NCBI GenBank assembly: GCA_963747715.1
Contig: CAVVGB010000009.1
Span: 186,001 to 250,000, forward strand
DNA length: 64,000 nt
Direction of reading: 5' to 3'
Source of the DNA: CAVVGB01 sp963747715
GTDB taxonomy: Bacteria > Actinomycetota > Thermoleophilia > Gaiellales > Gaiellaceae
The notes under the pieces: model-generated
Told to the model about the DNA's origin: nothing
Databases searched by the model: none
What the model saw: the letters and a program-made list of their open reading frames with translations, nothing else
Position numbers and translations under genes: made by a program
Part shown: positions 46,714 through 55,396 of the stretch, in pieces
Numbering within the stretch: position 1 is the stretch's first letter
Layout of the letters: each line of letters starts with the position of its first letter

Positions 46714-46983
46714 ATGACGCTTACGAAGGACGTCAAACAGGAGATTGTCAGCAATCACGGCCAAAAGGAGGCCGATACGGGCTCTACGCCCGTCCAGATC
46801 GCTCTGCTCTCGCAGAGGATCGAAGGCCTGACCGAACACCTGCGCACGCATGGCAAGGACCACGAGTCGCGGCGCGGGCTTCTCAAGCTGGTTGGCAGGC
46901 GCCGGCGACTCCTGAACTACCTGCAAAGGAGGGACCTGGAGGGCTATCGCGCCCTGATCAAGGACCTAGGCCTGCGTAGGTAA
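46714..46983 (+). CDS. rpsO: 30S ribosomal protein S15
   Basis: An 89-residue S15. TGSTPVQIALLSQRIEGLTEHLRTHGKDHESRRGLLKLVGRRRRLLNYL is the full rRNA-binding helical core. It is followed by pnp, the classic pair. A TAGCCT (46693-46698) about 15 nt upstream may be its -10. Confidence 0.96.
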   Translation: MTLTKDVKQEIVSNHGQKEADTGSTPVQIALLSQRIEGLTEHLRTHGKDHESRRGLLKLVGRRRRLLNYLQRRDLEGYRALIKDLGLRR

Positions 46984-47000
46984 AAACCGCGAAAAAGGCC

Positions 47001-47067
47001 GGAGACGCCGGTGGAAGTTTGAGGGAGCTTCGCCTCGGAGCTGCCTCAAACCTCCGCCTCCGTCTCC
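47001..47067 (+). promoter_or_regulatory. Long leader stem-loop between rpsO and pnp
   Basis: An extended hairpin: ggagacg (47001-47007) with cgtctcc (47061-47067), then ggtgga with tccgcc, then gtttgagg (47017-47024) with cctcaaac (47044-47051), then agct/agct, loop about 47030-47038. About 25 pairs in all with small mismatches. In E. coli an RNase III-cut stem at this spot lets PNPase repress its own mRNA; the same control is plausible here. Confidence 0.72.
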
Positions 47068-47088
47068 CAAAGAAAGAGGAGGCAGTAG

Positions 47089-49584
47089 ATGAGCACGATG
47101 GTGCAAGAGAAGGCGGCGGTCGCCGTGACCGTCGGCCGCAGCGAGATCAGTTTCGAGACTGGCGAGTTGGCCAAGCAGGCCGACGGCGCCGTCGTCGTCA
47201 AGAGCGGCGAGACGATGGTGCTGGCAACGGCGATGGGGCGGACAGAGGCGCGCGAGGGCGCGGACTTCTTCCCGCTCACCGTCGACGTCGAGGAGCGGAT
47301 GTACGCCGCCGGGAAGATCCCCGGCGGTTTCTTCAAGCGAGAGGGACGGCCGACGGAGCGCGCCATCCTGGCTGCGCGGATGATCGACCGCCCCATCAGG
47401 CCCCTGTGGCCGAAGGGCTTCAGGAACGAGGTGCAGGTGATCTGCACGATCCTGTCCGCCGACCTCGTCACCGGCCACGACATCCTCTGCCTGAACGGCG
47501 CGTCGGCGGCACTCATGATCTCGCCGCTTCCGTTCCACGGGCCGGTCGGTGCGGTTCGCATCGGCTTGATCGACGACGAGTTCGTCGTCAACCCGAACCT
47601 GCAGGAGACGAAGGAAGACTCGAAGCTCGATCTCGTGGTCGTCGGGACGAAGGAAGGCCTGACGATGGTCGAGTGCGGCGCCGACGAGATTCCCGAGCAC
47701 CGCATACTCGAAGCGCTCGAGCTCGCGCACGGCGAGATCAAGAAGCTCTGCGAGGCGCAGGAGGACCTGCAGCGCCAGGTCGGCAAGCCGAAGTGGCTCG
47801 ACGTCGAGATGACGCGCGACCTGGAGGAGCGCTTCGCGGACCGCATCCGCGAGCGCATCGCCGCGGAAGGGCTCCGCGAGGGCGCGGCAGTCCTCGAGGA
47901 GATCGCCGGCGAGCTCTCCCCGCCGCTCGCAATGGATTCCACGGAGGAGGACGTCGTGCGAGAGCTGCAGGTGCGCTCGAGCCTCGACCTGCTCCTCGAG
48001 CGCCTGCGGCTCGAAGCGGTGCGAGGCCCGGTCGAGGAGCAGTTCGAGGACGACCTGCGTGCGCTCACCGAAGCCGAGCAGGACTCGAAGCAGCTCAAGT
48101 CGGCCAAGCGCCACCTTCTCTTCGACCGCATCATCGAGAGCGTCGAGGTGCCCTTCCCGGTCGGGCCGGCAACGGTCGACGGCGAGCCCGCCGTCAAGGA
48201 CGGGCTGACGCGCCAGTTCGTCAAGAAGGCCGCTGACGCGGTCTACAAGGACCTCGTCCGGCAGAAGATCGCGGTCGACAAGCGCCGCCCCGACGGCCGG
48301 GGCGCCGAAGAGATCCGGCACGTCTCGTGTGACGTCGGCGTCTCGCCGCGCACGCACGGCTCCGCGCTCTTCACGCGCGGCCAGACGCAGATCATGACGC
48401 TGCTCACCCTCGGGACGGCCAAGGAGGGGCAGCGGATCGACGACCTCTCCCTCGAGGAAGAGCGGCGCTTCATGCACCACTACAACTTCCCGCCCTACTC
48501 GGTCGGGGAGACGGGCTTCATGCGTGGCCCCAAGCGCCGCGACATCGGACACGGTGCGCTCGCGCAGCGGGCACTCGAGCCGATGATTCCGCCCGCCGAG
48601 GAGTTCCCGTACACGATCCGCCTCGTCTCGGAGACGCTCGAGTCGAACGGCTCGTCCTCGATGGGCTCCGTGTGCGGCTCGACACTCGCGCTCATGGACG
48701 CCGGCGTGCCCATTCGGCGGCCCGTCGGCGGCATCGCGATGGGCCTCGTCAAGGAGGGCGACGACTACGTCATCCTCACCGACATCCAGGGCGCCGAGGA
48801 CCACCTCGGCGACATGGACTTCAAGGTGGCCGGCTCACGCGAGGGCATCACCGCCCTCCAGATGGACATCAAGATCACCGGCGTCACGCAGGAGATCATG
48901 CGCAACGCGCTCGAGCAGGCGAAGCGGGCGCGCGAGTCCATCCTCGACACGATGTTGGAGGCCTTGCCGGAGGCGCGCACCGAGCTTGCCGCGCACGCCC
49001 CGCGCATCTCGACCGTCAAGATCGACCCCGAGGCGATCGGGCTCGTGATCGGCAAGGGCGGCGAGACGATCCGCTCGCTCGAGTCCGACTACGAGGTGCA
49101 GATCGACATCGAGGAGGACGGCAACGTCCTCATCTACGCGACGGAAGGCACCCAGGCCGACGCTGCGATCGCAGCGATCAAGGCGCTTACGAAGGAGCCG
49201 GAGGTGGGGGACGCCTACACCGGCAAGGTCGTGAAGACGACCGACTTCGGAGCGTTCGTCGAACTGAAGAAGGGCACCGACGGCCTGCTCCACGTCTCCA
49301 ACGTCGGCCCGGGACGCGTCGCTCACATCGAGGACGTCATCTCCCGCGGCGACGTGCTGGACGTGATCGTCCAGGAGGTCGACAAGATGCGCGGCCGGAT
49401 CGGCCTCAAGCTCGTCGCCAAGCACGAGAACGGCTCGCTCGTCCAGCCTGAGGAGCTGATCGAACGCGCCAAGACAGCGCCTCCGCGCGAGCGAACGGAG
49501 CGCCAGCGGAACGGTGAGCGGCGCGGCGGACGCGGCGGCAGCGGTAGTCGCGGTCGCGACCGCGGCCCTCGGCGCGAGGGGTAG
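47089..49584 (+). CDS. pnp: Polyribonucleotide nucleotidyltransferase (PNPase)
   Basis: An 831-residue 3'-5' phosphorolytic exoribonuclease. Two RNase PH domains flank a helical linker; the second has FTRGQTQIMTLLTLG and the catalytic region with DAGVPIRRPVGGIAMGL and DHLGDMDFKVAGS. A KH domain (VIGKGGETIRSLES) and S1 domain (GAFVELKKGTDGLLHVS) follow. The linker is longer than in E. coli (711 aa total) and the tail is Arg/Gly-rich (RRGGRGGSGSRGRDRG), likely RNA-binding. Confidence 0.96.
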   Translation: MSTMVQEKAAVAVTVGRSEISFETGELAKQADGAVVVKSGETMVLATAMGRTEAREGADFFPLTVDVEERMYAAGKIPGGFFKREGRPTERAILAARMIDRPIRPLWPKGFRNEVQVICTILSADLVTGHDILCLNGASAALMISPLPFHGPVGAVRIGLIDDEFVVNPNLQETKEDSKLDLVVVGTKEGLTMVECGADEIPEHRILEALELAHGEIKKLCEAQEDLQRQVGKPKWLDVEMTRDLEERFADRIRERIAAEGLREGAAVLEEIAGELSPPLAMDSTEEDVVRELQVRSSLDLLLERLRLEAVRGPVEEQFEDDLRALTEAEQDSKQLKSAKRHLLFDRIIESVEVPFPVGPATVDGEPAVKDGLTRQFVKKAADAVYKDLVRQKIAVDKRRPDGRGAEEIRHVSCDVGVSPRTHGSALFTRGQTQIMTLLTLGTAKEGQRIDDLSLEEERRFMHHYNFPPYSVGETGFMRGPKRRDIGHGALAQRALEPMIPPAEEFPYTIRLVSETLESNGSSSMGSVCGSTLALMDAGVPIRRPVGGIAMGLVKEGDDYVILTDIQGAEDHLGDMDFKVAGSREGITALQMDIKITGVTQEIMRNALEQAKRARESILDTMLEALPEARTELAAHAPRISTVKIDPEAIGLVIGKGGETIRSLESDYEVQIDIEEDGNVLIYATEGTQADAAIAAIKALTKEPEVGDAYTGKVVKTTDFGAFVELKKGTDGLLHVSNVGPGRVAHIEDVISRGDVLDVIVQEVDKMRGRIGLKLVAKHENGSLVQPEELIERAKTAPPRERTERQRNGERRGGRGGSGSRGRDRGPRREG

Positions 49585-49606
49585 AGGCACCGTCACAATC
49601 CCGCGG

Positions 49607-50779
49607 GTGAAGCCCTACGACGTCATCGTCGTCGGCGCCGGCCCCGCGGGATCGACTGCTGCCTACCGGCTGGTCAAAGCAGGGGCGAACGTCCTCCTGC
49701 TCGACCGCGCAAAGTTCCCGCGCGACAAGCCCTGCGGCGGCGGAGTGACGGGGCGCGCGGCACGGCTCCTCCCGTTCTCCATCGACCCGGTCGTCGAGCA
49801 CGTTGTCACGCACGCCGACCTGCGTCTCGGCTACGGCCGAACGCACGCACGCGGAAGCGGCCGGCCGCTCGTCTACATGACGCAGCGGCGCAGGCTCGAC
49901 CACTTCCTTGCGGAACGTGCGGCGGACGCCGGCGCCGACTTCCGTGACGGCGTGCGCGTGACGGGGGTGGACGCCAACGGCACGGTCACCGTCACCGCAG
50001 GACCGGAGAAGTTCGCGGCGGACGCCCTGATCGGAGCGGACGGCGTCAACGGGATCAGCGCGCGCGCCCTCTCACTTGGAGGCAACAGCGCCGTCGGCGT
50101 CGCGCTCGAGGGAAACCTGCCGCACGCGAAGATCGACGCGAGGCGCTACAACGGTCGTGTCGCGCTCGAGCTCGGGATCGTCCCGGGGGGATACGGCTGG
50201 GTGTTTCCGAAGGGCGACCACGTCAACGTCGGCGTCGGCGGGTGGGGATCGGAGGGCCCCAACCTGAAAGAGCATCTCCGCCGTCTCTGCACTCACCACG
50301 ACGCACGTCTCGACGACCTCGAAGAGGTGCGGGGGTACCGGCTGCCGCTGCGCTCTCCCCTGGCGACGCTCGCGCGCCACCGCGCCCTGATCGTCGGCGA
50401 CGCGGCCGGTCTCATCGACCCGATCTCGGGCGACGGGATGTACGAGGGGTTCCTGAGCTCGCAGTTGGCGAGCGATGCCGTTCTCGACCTCCTCGCCGGG
50501 CGCGAGCAGACCCTCGACCCTTACGGGCCCCGGCTGACCAAGCTCCTCGCGACCCACCTCTGGGCGTCGTGGGGCGTCAAGGCCGCTCTCGACCGCTTCC
50601 CCCGCGCGACGTTTGCCCTAGCCGGAACCGGGATCGTCTGGAGCGCTGTCGAGCGCCTCGTGAGCGGTGACGTGCCGGACGTCGGAGCCGTTCGCGGGCT
50701 TGCGCGCCCACCGTTGAAGGCGCTGGCTCTTCTGGCCCGTGCTGCCGGCGATCCCGGCCGCGCTTACCGCAGCGCCTAG
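49607..50779 (+). CDS. Geranylgeranyl-reductase-family FAD oxidoreductase
   Basis: A 390-residue flavoprotein. The N-terminal VIVVGAGPAGSTAAYRL is the dinucleotide fold; RDKPCGGGVTGRA is the family's PxxYxWxFP-associated Cys region, GYGWVFPKGDHVNVGVGG and GDAAGLIDPISGDGMYEG bind FAD. Such enzymes reduce isoprenoid chains of quinones, lipids or chlorophyll-type molecules. GTG 49607 starts at the fold. Its 3' end overlaps the opposite-strand LPFTG gene by 162 bp. Confidence 0.87.
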   Translation: MKPYDVIVVGAGPAGSTAAYRLVKAGANVLLLDRAKFPRDKPCGGGVTGRAARLLPFSIDPVVEHVVTHADLRLGYGRTHARGSGRPLVYMTQRRRLDHFLAERAADAGADFRDGVRVTGVDANGTVTVTAGPEKFAADALIGADGVNGISARALSLGGNSAVGVALEGNLPHAKIDARRYNGRVALELGIVPGGYGWVFPKGDHVNVGVGGWGSEGPNLKEHLRRLCTHHDARLDDLEEVRGYRLPLRSPLATLARHRALIVGDAAGLIDPISGDGMYEGFLSSQLASDAVLDLLAGREQTLDPYGPRLTKLLATHLWASWGVKAALDRFPRATFALAGTGIVWSAVERLVSGDVPDVGAVRGLARPPLKALALLARAAGDPGRAYRSA

Positions 50780-51505
50780 AGCAACCAGAAGCGCGAGCAA
50801 GACCGGAAGGCCGGTGAAGGGCAATGCGCCCTGTCCCGCGCTGCCCACGGCCTGCCCGAGCGCCCCGCCGCCAAATGCGCCGCCCGAGGGCGGAGAGGCG
50901 GGCGGGGTGGGCCCAGGAGGCGGAGGCGGCACCGGATCGTTCACGCGGCAGTCGGCCGACGTGAAGCCGTCCTTCGACCCCGGGCGCGAAGCCGGGTCGT
51001 TCAGGACGAGGTCGACGCGGCCGTCGAGTGCCGGATGCGCGTGGGCAGAGCCCGGACTGTGCGCTTCCGACCAGGCCGTCCACGGGATGTTGATCACGAC
51101 GTACGGATTCGACGCCGAGCCCGTGCGGTGGCAGATGACCAGGTGGTGATGTGCGTCGCCGCTCCGGTTGCCACCCGACGCGTGCTGCTTGTCGGAAGCC
51201 GCCGACTCCACACTTTTCGGTGAGCTCTTCGGCTGGCCGTCTGCGCCTTCCGGCTCGACCGCCGGGTTGGCCGGCTCGGGCTGGAGGGGCTCTTCCGGCG
51301 CCTTCTTCTCGTGACCCTTTGCCTGCGCATGGTCGTTGTCGACGAGGCCCGGGGGCTGCTCGTACCCCGCGTCCGCCGGTTCTTGCGCGTGCTTGCCGTT
51401 CCCGTTGCCTCTGTCCGCCTGCGCGGGCTCAGGCAGCCCGGCCGCGAGCGAAAGTGCGACCACGCAGACGCCAAAGACCGCAGGCCGCCGCAGAAAACTC
51501 CCCAT
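50618..51505 (-). CDS. Exported protein with LPFTG sortase-type signal
   Basis: A 295-residue protein: signal peptide (1-30, ending AQA), a long Pro/Glu/Lys-rich low-complexity stalk, a small domain with ICHRTGS...NPYVVINI and two cysteines (C125, C186), a Pro-rich stretch, then LPFTG at 228-232 and a hydrophobic helix. The CHxTGS..NPY domain recurs in bacterial surface proteins, function unknown. Unusually, about 40 residues follow the membrane helix instead of a short basic tail, and this part lies over the 3' end of the reductase gene. No sortase is in the window. AGGGGAGTGAGGG precedes ATG. Confidence 0.75.
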   Translation of the reverse strand: MGSFLRRPAVFGVCVVALSLAAGLPEPAQADRGNGNGKHAQEPADAGYEQPPGLVDNDHAQAKGHEKKAPEEPLQPEPANPAVEPEGADGQPKSSPKSVESAASDKQHASGGNRSGDAHHHLVICHRTGSASNPYVVINIPWTAWSEAHSPGSAHAHPALDGRVDLVLNDPASRPGSKDGFTSADCRVNDPVPPPPPGPTPPASPPSGGAFGGGALGQAVGSAGQGALPFTGLPVLLALLVALGAAVSAAGIAGSTGQKSQRLQRWARKPANGSDVRHVTAHEALDSAPDDPGSG

Positions 51506-51574
51506 CCCTCACTCCCCTCGTCAACCCCCTTTCTGAGTGAAGCAGGGGTTTTCGTCCTGTCAACGGGGGGGCAT

Positions 51575-51580
51575 TACGAT
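51575..51580 (+). promoter_or_regulatory. -10 box of the M16-dapB unit
   Basis: TACGAT lies 8 nt before GTG 51589, consistent with a leaderless transcript. No ribosome site is seen. Confidence 0.5.
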
Positions 51581-51588
51581 TCGACCGG

Positions 51589-52884
51589 GTGCAGAACTAC
51601 CTGCTCACGACGCTCGACGGCGGGGCCCGCGTCATCACCGAGCCCCTGCCGACGGTGCGCTCGGTCGCGATCGGATTCTGGATCGGGGCGGGCTCACGCG
51701 ACGAGGACGAGAGCCGTGCCGGCATGAGCCACTTCCTCGAGCACATGCTCTTCAAGGGGACGGGCTCGTACTCGGCCGTCGAGATCGCGGAGATCTTCGA
51801 TCGCTTCGGCGGAGAGCTCAACGCCGCGACCGCGCGGGACTACACCGTCGTCTACGCACGCTTCCTCGACGAGCACATCGAGGCCGCTCTCGACGTGATG
51901 ACCGACATGGTCTTCGCACCGGCCTTCGCGGACATCGACTCGGAGCGCGAGGTCGTGCTCGAGGAGATCGCCATGATCGAGGACTCCCCGCAGGAACTGA
52001 TCCACGACCTGATCACGGAAGCGGTCTTCGGCGACCATCCGCTCGGGCGGCCGGTGCTCGGGAGTGCGGACGTCATCGAGCGGGTGACGAAGCGCTCGAT
52101 CGCCGCCTACCACCGCTCTCGCTACACCGCGGGAAACGTGGTCGTCGCTGCGGCGGGAAGCATCGATCACGAGGAGCTCGTCGGGCTGGTCCAGCGCATG
52201 TTGCAGAAGCTCGCCGAGCCGCCCTCGCGGAAGCCCTCCGCGCGCGCGCCGTTCGTCGCCCCGCCGCCGCCGAGCCTGCGCTTCGAGAGCAAGAGCACGG
52301 AGCAGTACCACGTCTGCCTCGCGGCGCCGGGCATCGCCCGCTCGGACAAGCGCCGGTTCACCGCCTCGATCCTCGACGGCGTCCTCGGCGGCTCGGCCTC
52401 GTCGCGCCTCTTTCAGGAGATCCGCGAAAAACGGGGGCTCGCGTACTCCGTGTACACGTTCTCCTCGCAGTACGCCGACACCGGCCAGATCGGCGTCTAC
52501 GTCGGCACGAGGGGGGAGAACCTGCCCGCGTGCCTCGAGATCTGCGCCGAGCAGATCCGCGCGATCGCTTCCGGAGATCTATCCGAGGAAGAGCTCGAGC
52601 GGGCTAAGGAGAACATGAAGGGCCGCATCATGCTGGCGATGGAGCTGACGTCCAATCGCATGAGCAGGCTCGGCAAGTCGCTCATCACCGATAGCGAGCT
52701 GCTCTCCCTCGACCGCGTCATCGCCGAGATCGAGGCGGTCGATGCGACCGCCGTCGCGCAGCTCGCGGAAGTGCTGCTCGAGCCGGCCAAGCTCTCGGTC
52801 GCCGGCATCGGTCCGAGTGAGGAGCGCCTGCTCGCCGCGGTCGAGCGCTTCTCCCCGCACCTCGTGACCGCAGCCGCCGCCTAG
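51589..52884 (+). CDS. M16-family zinc protease
   Basis: A 431-residue processing-peptidase-type protease. The inverted zinc motif HFLEH (near residue 47) with the downstream Glu in FADIDSEREVVLEEI is intact. The C-terminal half has GGSASSRLFQEIREKRGLAYSVY. It is cytoplasmic (no signal) and degrades small peptides. It overlaps dapB by one base (TAGTG), a common M16-dapB or pnp-M16 neighbourhood in Actinobacteria and Firmicutes. Confidence 0.92.
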   Translation: MQNYLLTTLDGGARVITEPLPTVRSVAIGFWIGAGSRDEDESRAGMSHFLEHMLFKGTGSYSAVEIAEIFDRFGGELNAATARDYTVVYARFLDEHIEAALDVMTDMVFAPAFADIDSEREVVLEEIAMIEDSPQELIHDLITEAVFGDHPLGRPVLGSADVIERVTKRSIAAYHRSRYTAGNVVVAAAGSIDHEELVGLVQRMLQKLAEPPSRKPSARAPFVAPPPPSLRFESKSTEQYHVCLAAPGIARSDKRRFTASILDGVLGGSASSRLFQEIREKRGLAYSVYTFSSQYADTGQIGVYVGTRGENLPACLEICAEQIRAIASGDLSEEELERAKENMKGRIMLAMELTSNRMSRLGKSLITDSELLSLDRVIAEIEAVDATAVAQLAEVLLEPAKLSVAGIGPSEERLLAAVERFSPHLVTAAAA

Positions 52885-53525
52885 TGCGGATTCTTCTGTT
52901 CGGAGCGCGGGGGAGAGTGGGCACCGTGCTCGGCCCGAAGCTCGCCGAGGCGGGCCACGAGCTCACCGACGTCGAGCGCGGCGACAGCCCCTCCTTCGAC
53001 GGCCAGGACGTGGCGATCGACTTCACGCGTCCCGACGAGGTGCGCGCCAACCTGGAGCGCTGTCTGGACGCGGGCCTCCCGTGCATCGTCGGGACCTCGG
53101 GCCTCAGCGGGGACGATCTCACCGCCCTGGACGCGAAGGCGAAGGAGAAAGGCGTCGCGTGTTTCATCGCGCCGAACTTCGCGCTCGGCGCCGCCCTCAT
53201 GATGCGCTTCGCCGGCGAGGCCGCCAAGCAGATGCCGAAGGCCGAGATCATCGAGCTCCATCACGAAGCGAAGCTGGACGCTCCGTCGGGCACGGCGAAG
53301 GCGACGGCAGAGCTTCTGCCGGGCGAGGTGCCGATCCACAGCGTGCGCCTGCCGGGCCTGCTCGCGCACCAGGAGGTCATCTTCGGCGGCCTCGGGCAAA
53401 CGCTCACCATCCGTCACGACACGCTGTCGCGCGAGGCGTTCGTGCCGGGCGTGCTCCTCGCCCTACACCGCCTCCCGACGCTTCCACCCGGCGTGACCGT
53501 GGGGCTCGAGAGCCTGCTCGAGTAG
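52884..53525 (+). CDS. dapB: 4-hydroxy-tetrahydrodipicolinate reductase
   Basis: A 213-residue reductase of lysine/diaminopimelate synthesis. LLFGARGRVGTVLGPKL binds NAD(P)H and ELHHEAKLDAPSGTA is the catalytic HHxxKxDAPSGTA motif. It is shorter than E. coli DapB (273), as in other Actinobacteria with a reduced C-terminal domain. GTG start overlaps the M16 stop. dapA follows 9 nt later, so both steps are co-located. Confidence 0.94.
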   Translation: MRILLFGARGRVGTVLGPKLAEAGHELTDVERGDSPSFDGQDVAIDFTRPDEVRANLERCLDAGLPCIVGTSGLSGDDLTALDAKAKEKGVACFIAPNFALGAALMMRFAGEAAKQMPKAEIIELHHEAKLDAPSGTAKATAELLPGEVPIHSVRLPGLLAHQEVIFGGLGQTLTIRHDTLSREAFVPGVLLALHRLPTLPPGVTVGLESLLE

Positions 53526-53530
53526 CGCCG

Positions 53531-53536
53531 TACAAT
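53531..53536 (+). promoter_or_regulatory. -10 box of dapA
   Basis: TACAAT lies 7 nt before ATG 53544 and overlaps the alternative ATG 53535. It supports the second ATG as the start of a leaderless dapA mRNA. Confidence 0.5.
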
Positions 53537-53543
53537 GTCAGTG

Positions 53544-54428
53544 ATGCTCGGCGAGGTCCTGACCGCGATCGTGACGCCGTTCAGCGGCGACGGCGCGGTC
53601 AACATCGAAGGCTTCAAGCGCCTCTGCGTCCATCTCGTCGACAACGGCTCCGACGGGGTCGTCGTTGCCGGGACAACCGGCGAGGCCCCGACCCTGAGCG
53701 ACGCGGAGCGCCTGCAGCTCTTCGCGGCGGCCGTCGAGGCGGTCGGTGACCGCGCCTCCGTGGTGGCCGGGACGGGCACGTACTCCACCGCGCATTCGGT
53801 GCATCTGACCCGCGAGGCCGAGGCGCTCGGAGTCGACGGCTACCTGGTCGTCACGCCGTACTACAACAAGCCGCCCGTGCGCGGCACCGTGGCGCACTTC
53901 GCGGCGATCGCCAACGAGACGGACAAGCCGATCATCGTCTACAACATCCCGCAGCGCGTCGCCCTCAACCTCGAGCCCGACGCCATCGCGCAGCTCGCGG
54001 AGATCCCGAACGTCCAGTACGTGAAGCAGGCGACGACCGACCTCGACCAGGCGAGCCGGATCGTCGAGGAAACCGGCCTTACGCTGTACGCCGGGAACGA
54101 CGACCTGCTCCTGCCGTTCCTCGAGCTCGGCGGCAAGGGCGGCGTCTTCGTCTTCACGCACATCGTGGGGCCTCAGGTGAAGGAGCTGATCGGGCGCTTC
54201 AACGAGGGCGACCGCGACGGCGCCCGCACGATCGCCGACAACCTCCAAGCGGTGATCGACACGCTCGCCGTCACGACCAACCCGATCCCGGTGAAAGCGG
54301 CGTTGAACATGCTCGGACACGACGTCGGAGGCTTGCGGCTGCCCCTCGTCGAGGCGACCGAGGACGAGAAGACGGCCATTCGCGCGGGCCTCGAGCGCGC
54401 CGGGGTAGCAGCCCCCGCGCGCGTCTAA
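53544..54428 (+). CDS. dapA: 4-hydroxy-tetrahydrodipicolinate synthase
   Basis: A 294-residue (beta/alpha)8 aldolase. GTTGEAPTL binds pyruvate carboxylate, YYNKPPVRG and YNIPQRV hold catalytic Tyr residues, and VKQATTD carries the Schiff-base Lys. It condenses pyruvate with aspartate semialdehyde. ATG 53544 (MLGEVLTAIVTPF) is preferred over 53535 because the earlier ATG lies in the -10 box and the family normally begins near LxGVLTAxVTPF. Confidence 0.95.
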   Translation: MLGEVLTAIVTPFSGDGAVNIEGFKRLCVHLVDNGSDGVVVAGTTGEAPTLSDAERLQLFAAAVEAVGDRASVVAGTGTYSTAHSVHLTREAEALGVDGYLVVTPYYNKPPVRGTVAHFAAIANETDKPIIVYNIPQRVALNLEPDAIAQLAEIPNVQYVKQATTDLDQASRIVEETGLTLYAGNDDLLLPFLELGGKGGVFVFTHIVGPQVKELIGRFNEGDRDGARTIADNLQAVIDTLAVTTNPIPVKAALNMLGHDVGGLRLPLVEATEDEKTAIRAGLERAGVAAPARV

Positions 54429-55370
54429 CTAGAACGCGTACAGCCGGCCAACCAAGTACTTGAGGCCCGAGTCGACCTGCGTGGTCACGACGCGGCTCCC
54501 CGGGCCGAGTCGCTTCGCAACGGTCAAGGCCGCTGCGATGTTTGCGCCGCTCGAGGGGCCGGAGAAGACGCCCTCCTCACGTGCTGCTCGTCTCGCCGTC
54601 TCGAATGCCTGTGCGTCAGAGACGGCCATGATCTCATCCATGTCGTCGCGCTCGAGCAGAGGCGGCCAGAACCCCGCACCGCCGCCCTCGATGTGGTGCG
54701 TGCCCGTCCGCCCTTCTGACAGGACGGGAGATTCCGCAGGCTCGATCGCGACGCGGTGCACCGCGGGCGCGGAGGCCCGTAGCTCACGGGTCACCCCAAC
54801 GAAGCACCCCGCCGTCCCGATGTAGCCGCAGAAGGCATCCGGGGGACCGTCGAGCTGATCGAGGATCTCGCGGCCCAGCGCGCGGTAGCCCTCGACCATG
54901 TCCGTGTTGTTGAACTGGTCGGTCGCGAATCCGTCGATCTCCGCGACGATCTCGGCCGCTCGTTCCATCATGCGCGGAACAAGGTCGGGCGTGATGCCGG
55001 CGGGGCTCGGCAGCACCTCGACCTGGGCGCCGAAGGCCTCCATCGTCCGAATCTTCTCGGCGGCGAACGCGTCCGAGGTGACGATTCGGAGAGGATAACC
55101 CTTGAGCGCGCAGACGAGAGCGAGGGAAGAGCCGGTGCTCCCGCCCGTGTACTCGACGACGGTCTGGCCCGGCTGGAGGCGTCCGGAGCGCTCGCCGCCC
55201 TCAATCATCGCGAGCGCCATGCGGTCCTTGTACGAGCCGGTCGGGTTGGCCGCCTCGAGCTTGACCCAGACCTCAGCGCTCTCCGCGGCCGGCAGCTGTG
55301 CCAGGCGGACGATCGGCGTCTTGCCGATCGCCTCTAGCGCCCCTGTCCGCGCTCGGGTCGCGGTCGCCAT
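54429..55370 (-). CDS. Cysteine-synthase-family PLP enzyme
   Basis: A 313-residue beta-family PLP enzyme. The internal aldimine Lys is in NPTGSYKDRMA, the phosphate loop is VEYTGGSTGSSLA, and the C-terminal GVFSGPSSGANIAAAL is the usual cofactor contact. It is related to O-acetylserine sulfhydrylase, but NPTGSYKDR and the loop differ from the canonical CysK NPxGSVKDR/TSGNTGI words, so it may be a cystathionine beta-synthase-like or other beta-replacement enzyme. It diverges from RNase J with only 26 bp between. Confidence 0.8.
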   Translation of the reverse strand: MATATRARTGALEAIGKTPIVRLAQLPAAESAEVWVKLEAANPTGSYKDRMALAMIEGGERSGRLQPGQTVVEYTGGSTGSSLALVCALKGYPLRIVTSDAFAAEKIRTMEAFGAQVEVLPSPAGITPDLVPRMMERAAEIVAEIDGFATDQFNNTDMVEGYRALGREILDQLDGPPDAFCGYIGTAGCFVGVTRELRASAPAVHRVAIEPAESPVLSEGRTGTHHIEGGGAGFWPPLLERDDMDEIMAVSDAQAFETARRAAREEGVFSGPSSGANIAAALTVAKRLGPGSRVVTTQVDSGLKYLVGRLYAF

Positions 55371-55383
55371 GCAGCGACCCTAC

Positions 55384-55389
55384 TACACT
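55384..55389 (+). promoter_or_regulatory. -10 box of the RNase J gene
   Basis: TACACT lies 7 nt before ATG 55397. The divergent PLP-enzyme gene begins at 55370, so both promoters share this very short region. Confidence 0.5.
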
Positions 55390-55396
55390 CCTTCCA

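Noticed and set aside
46966..48804. 612-codon minus-strand frame opposite pnp
   Set aside because: Antisense shadow with no signature; also crosses the pnp leader hairpin.
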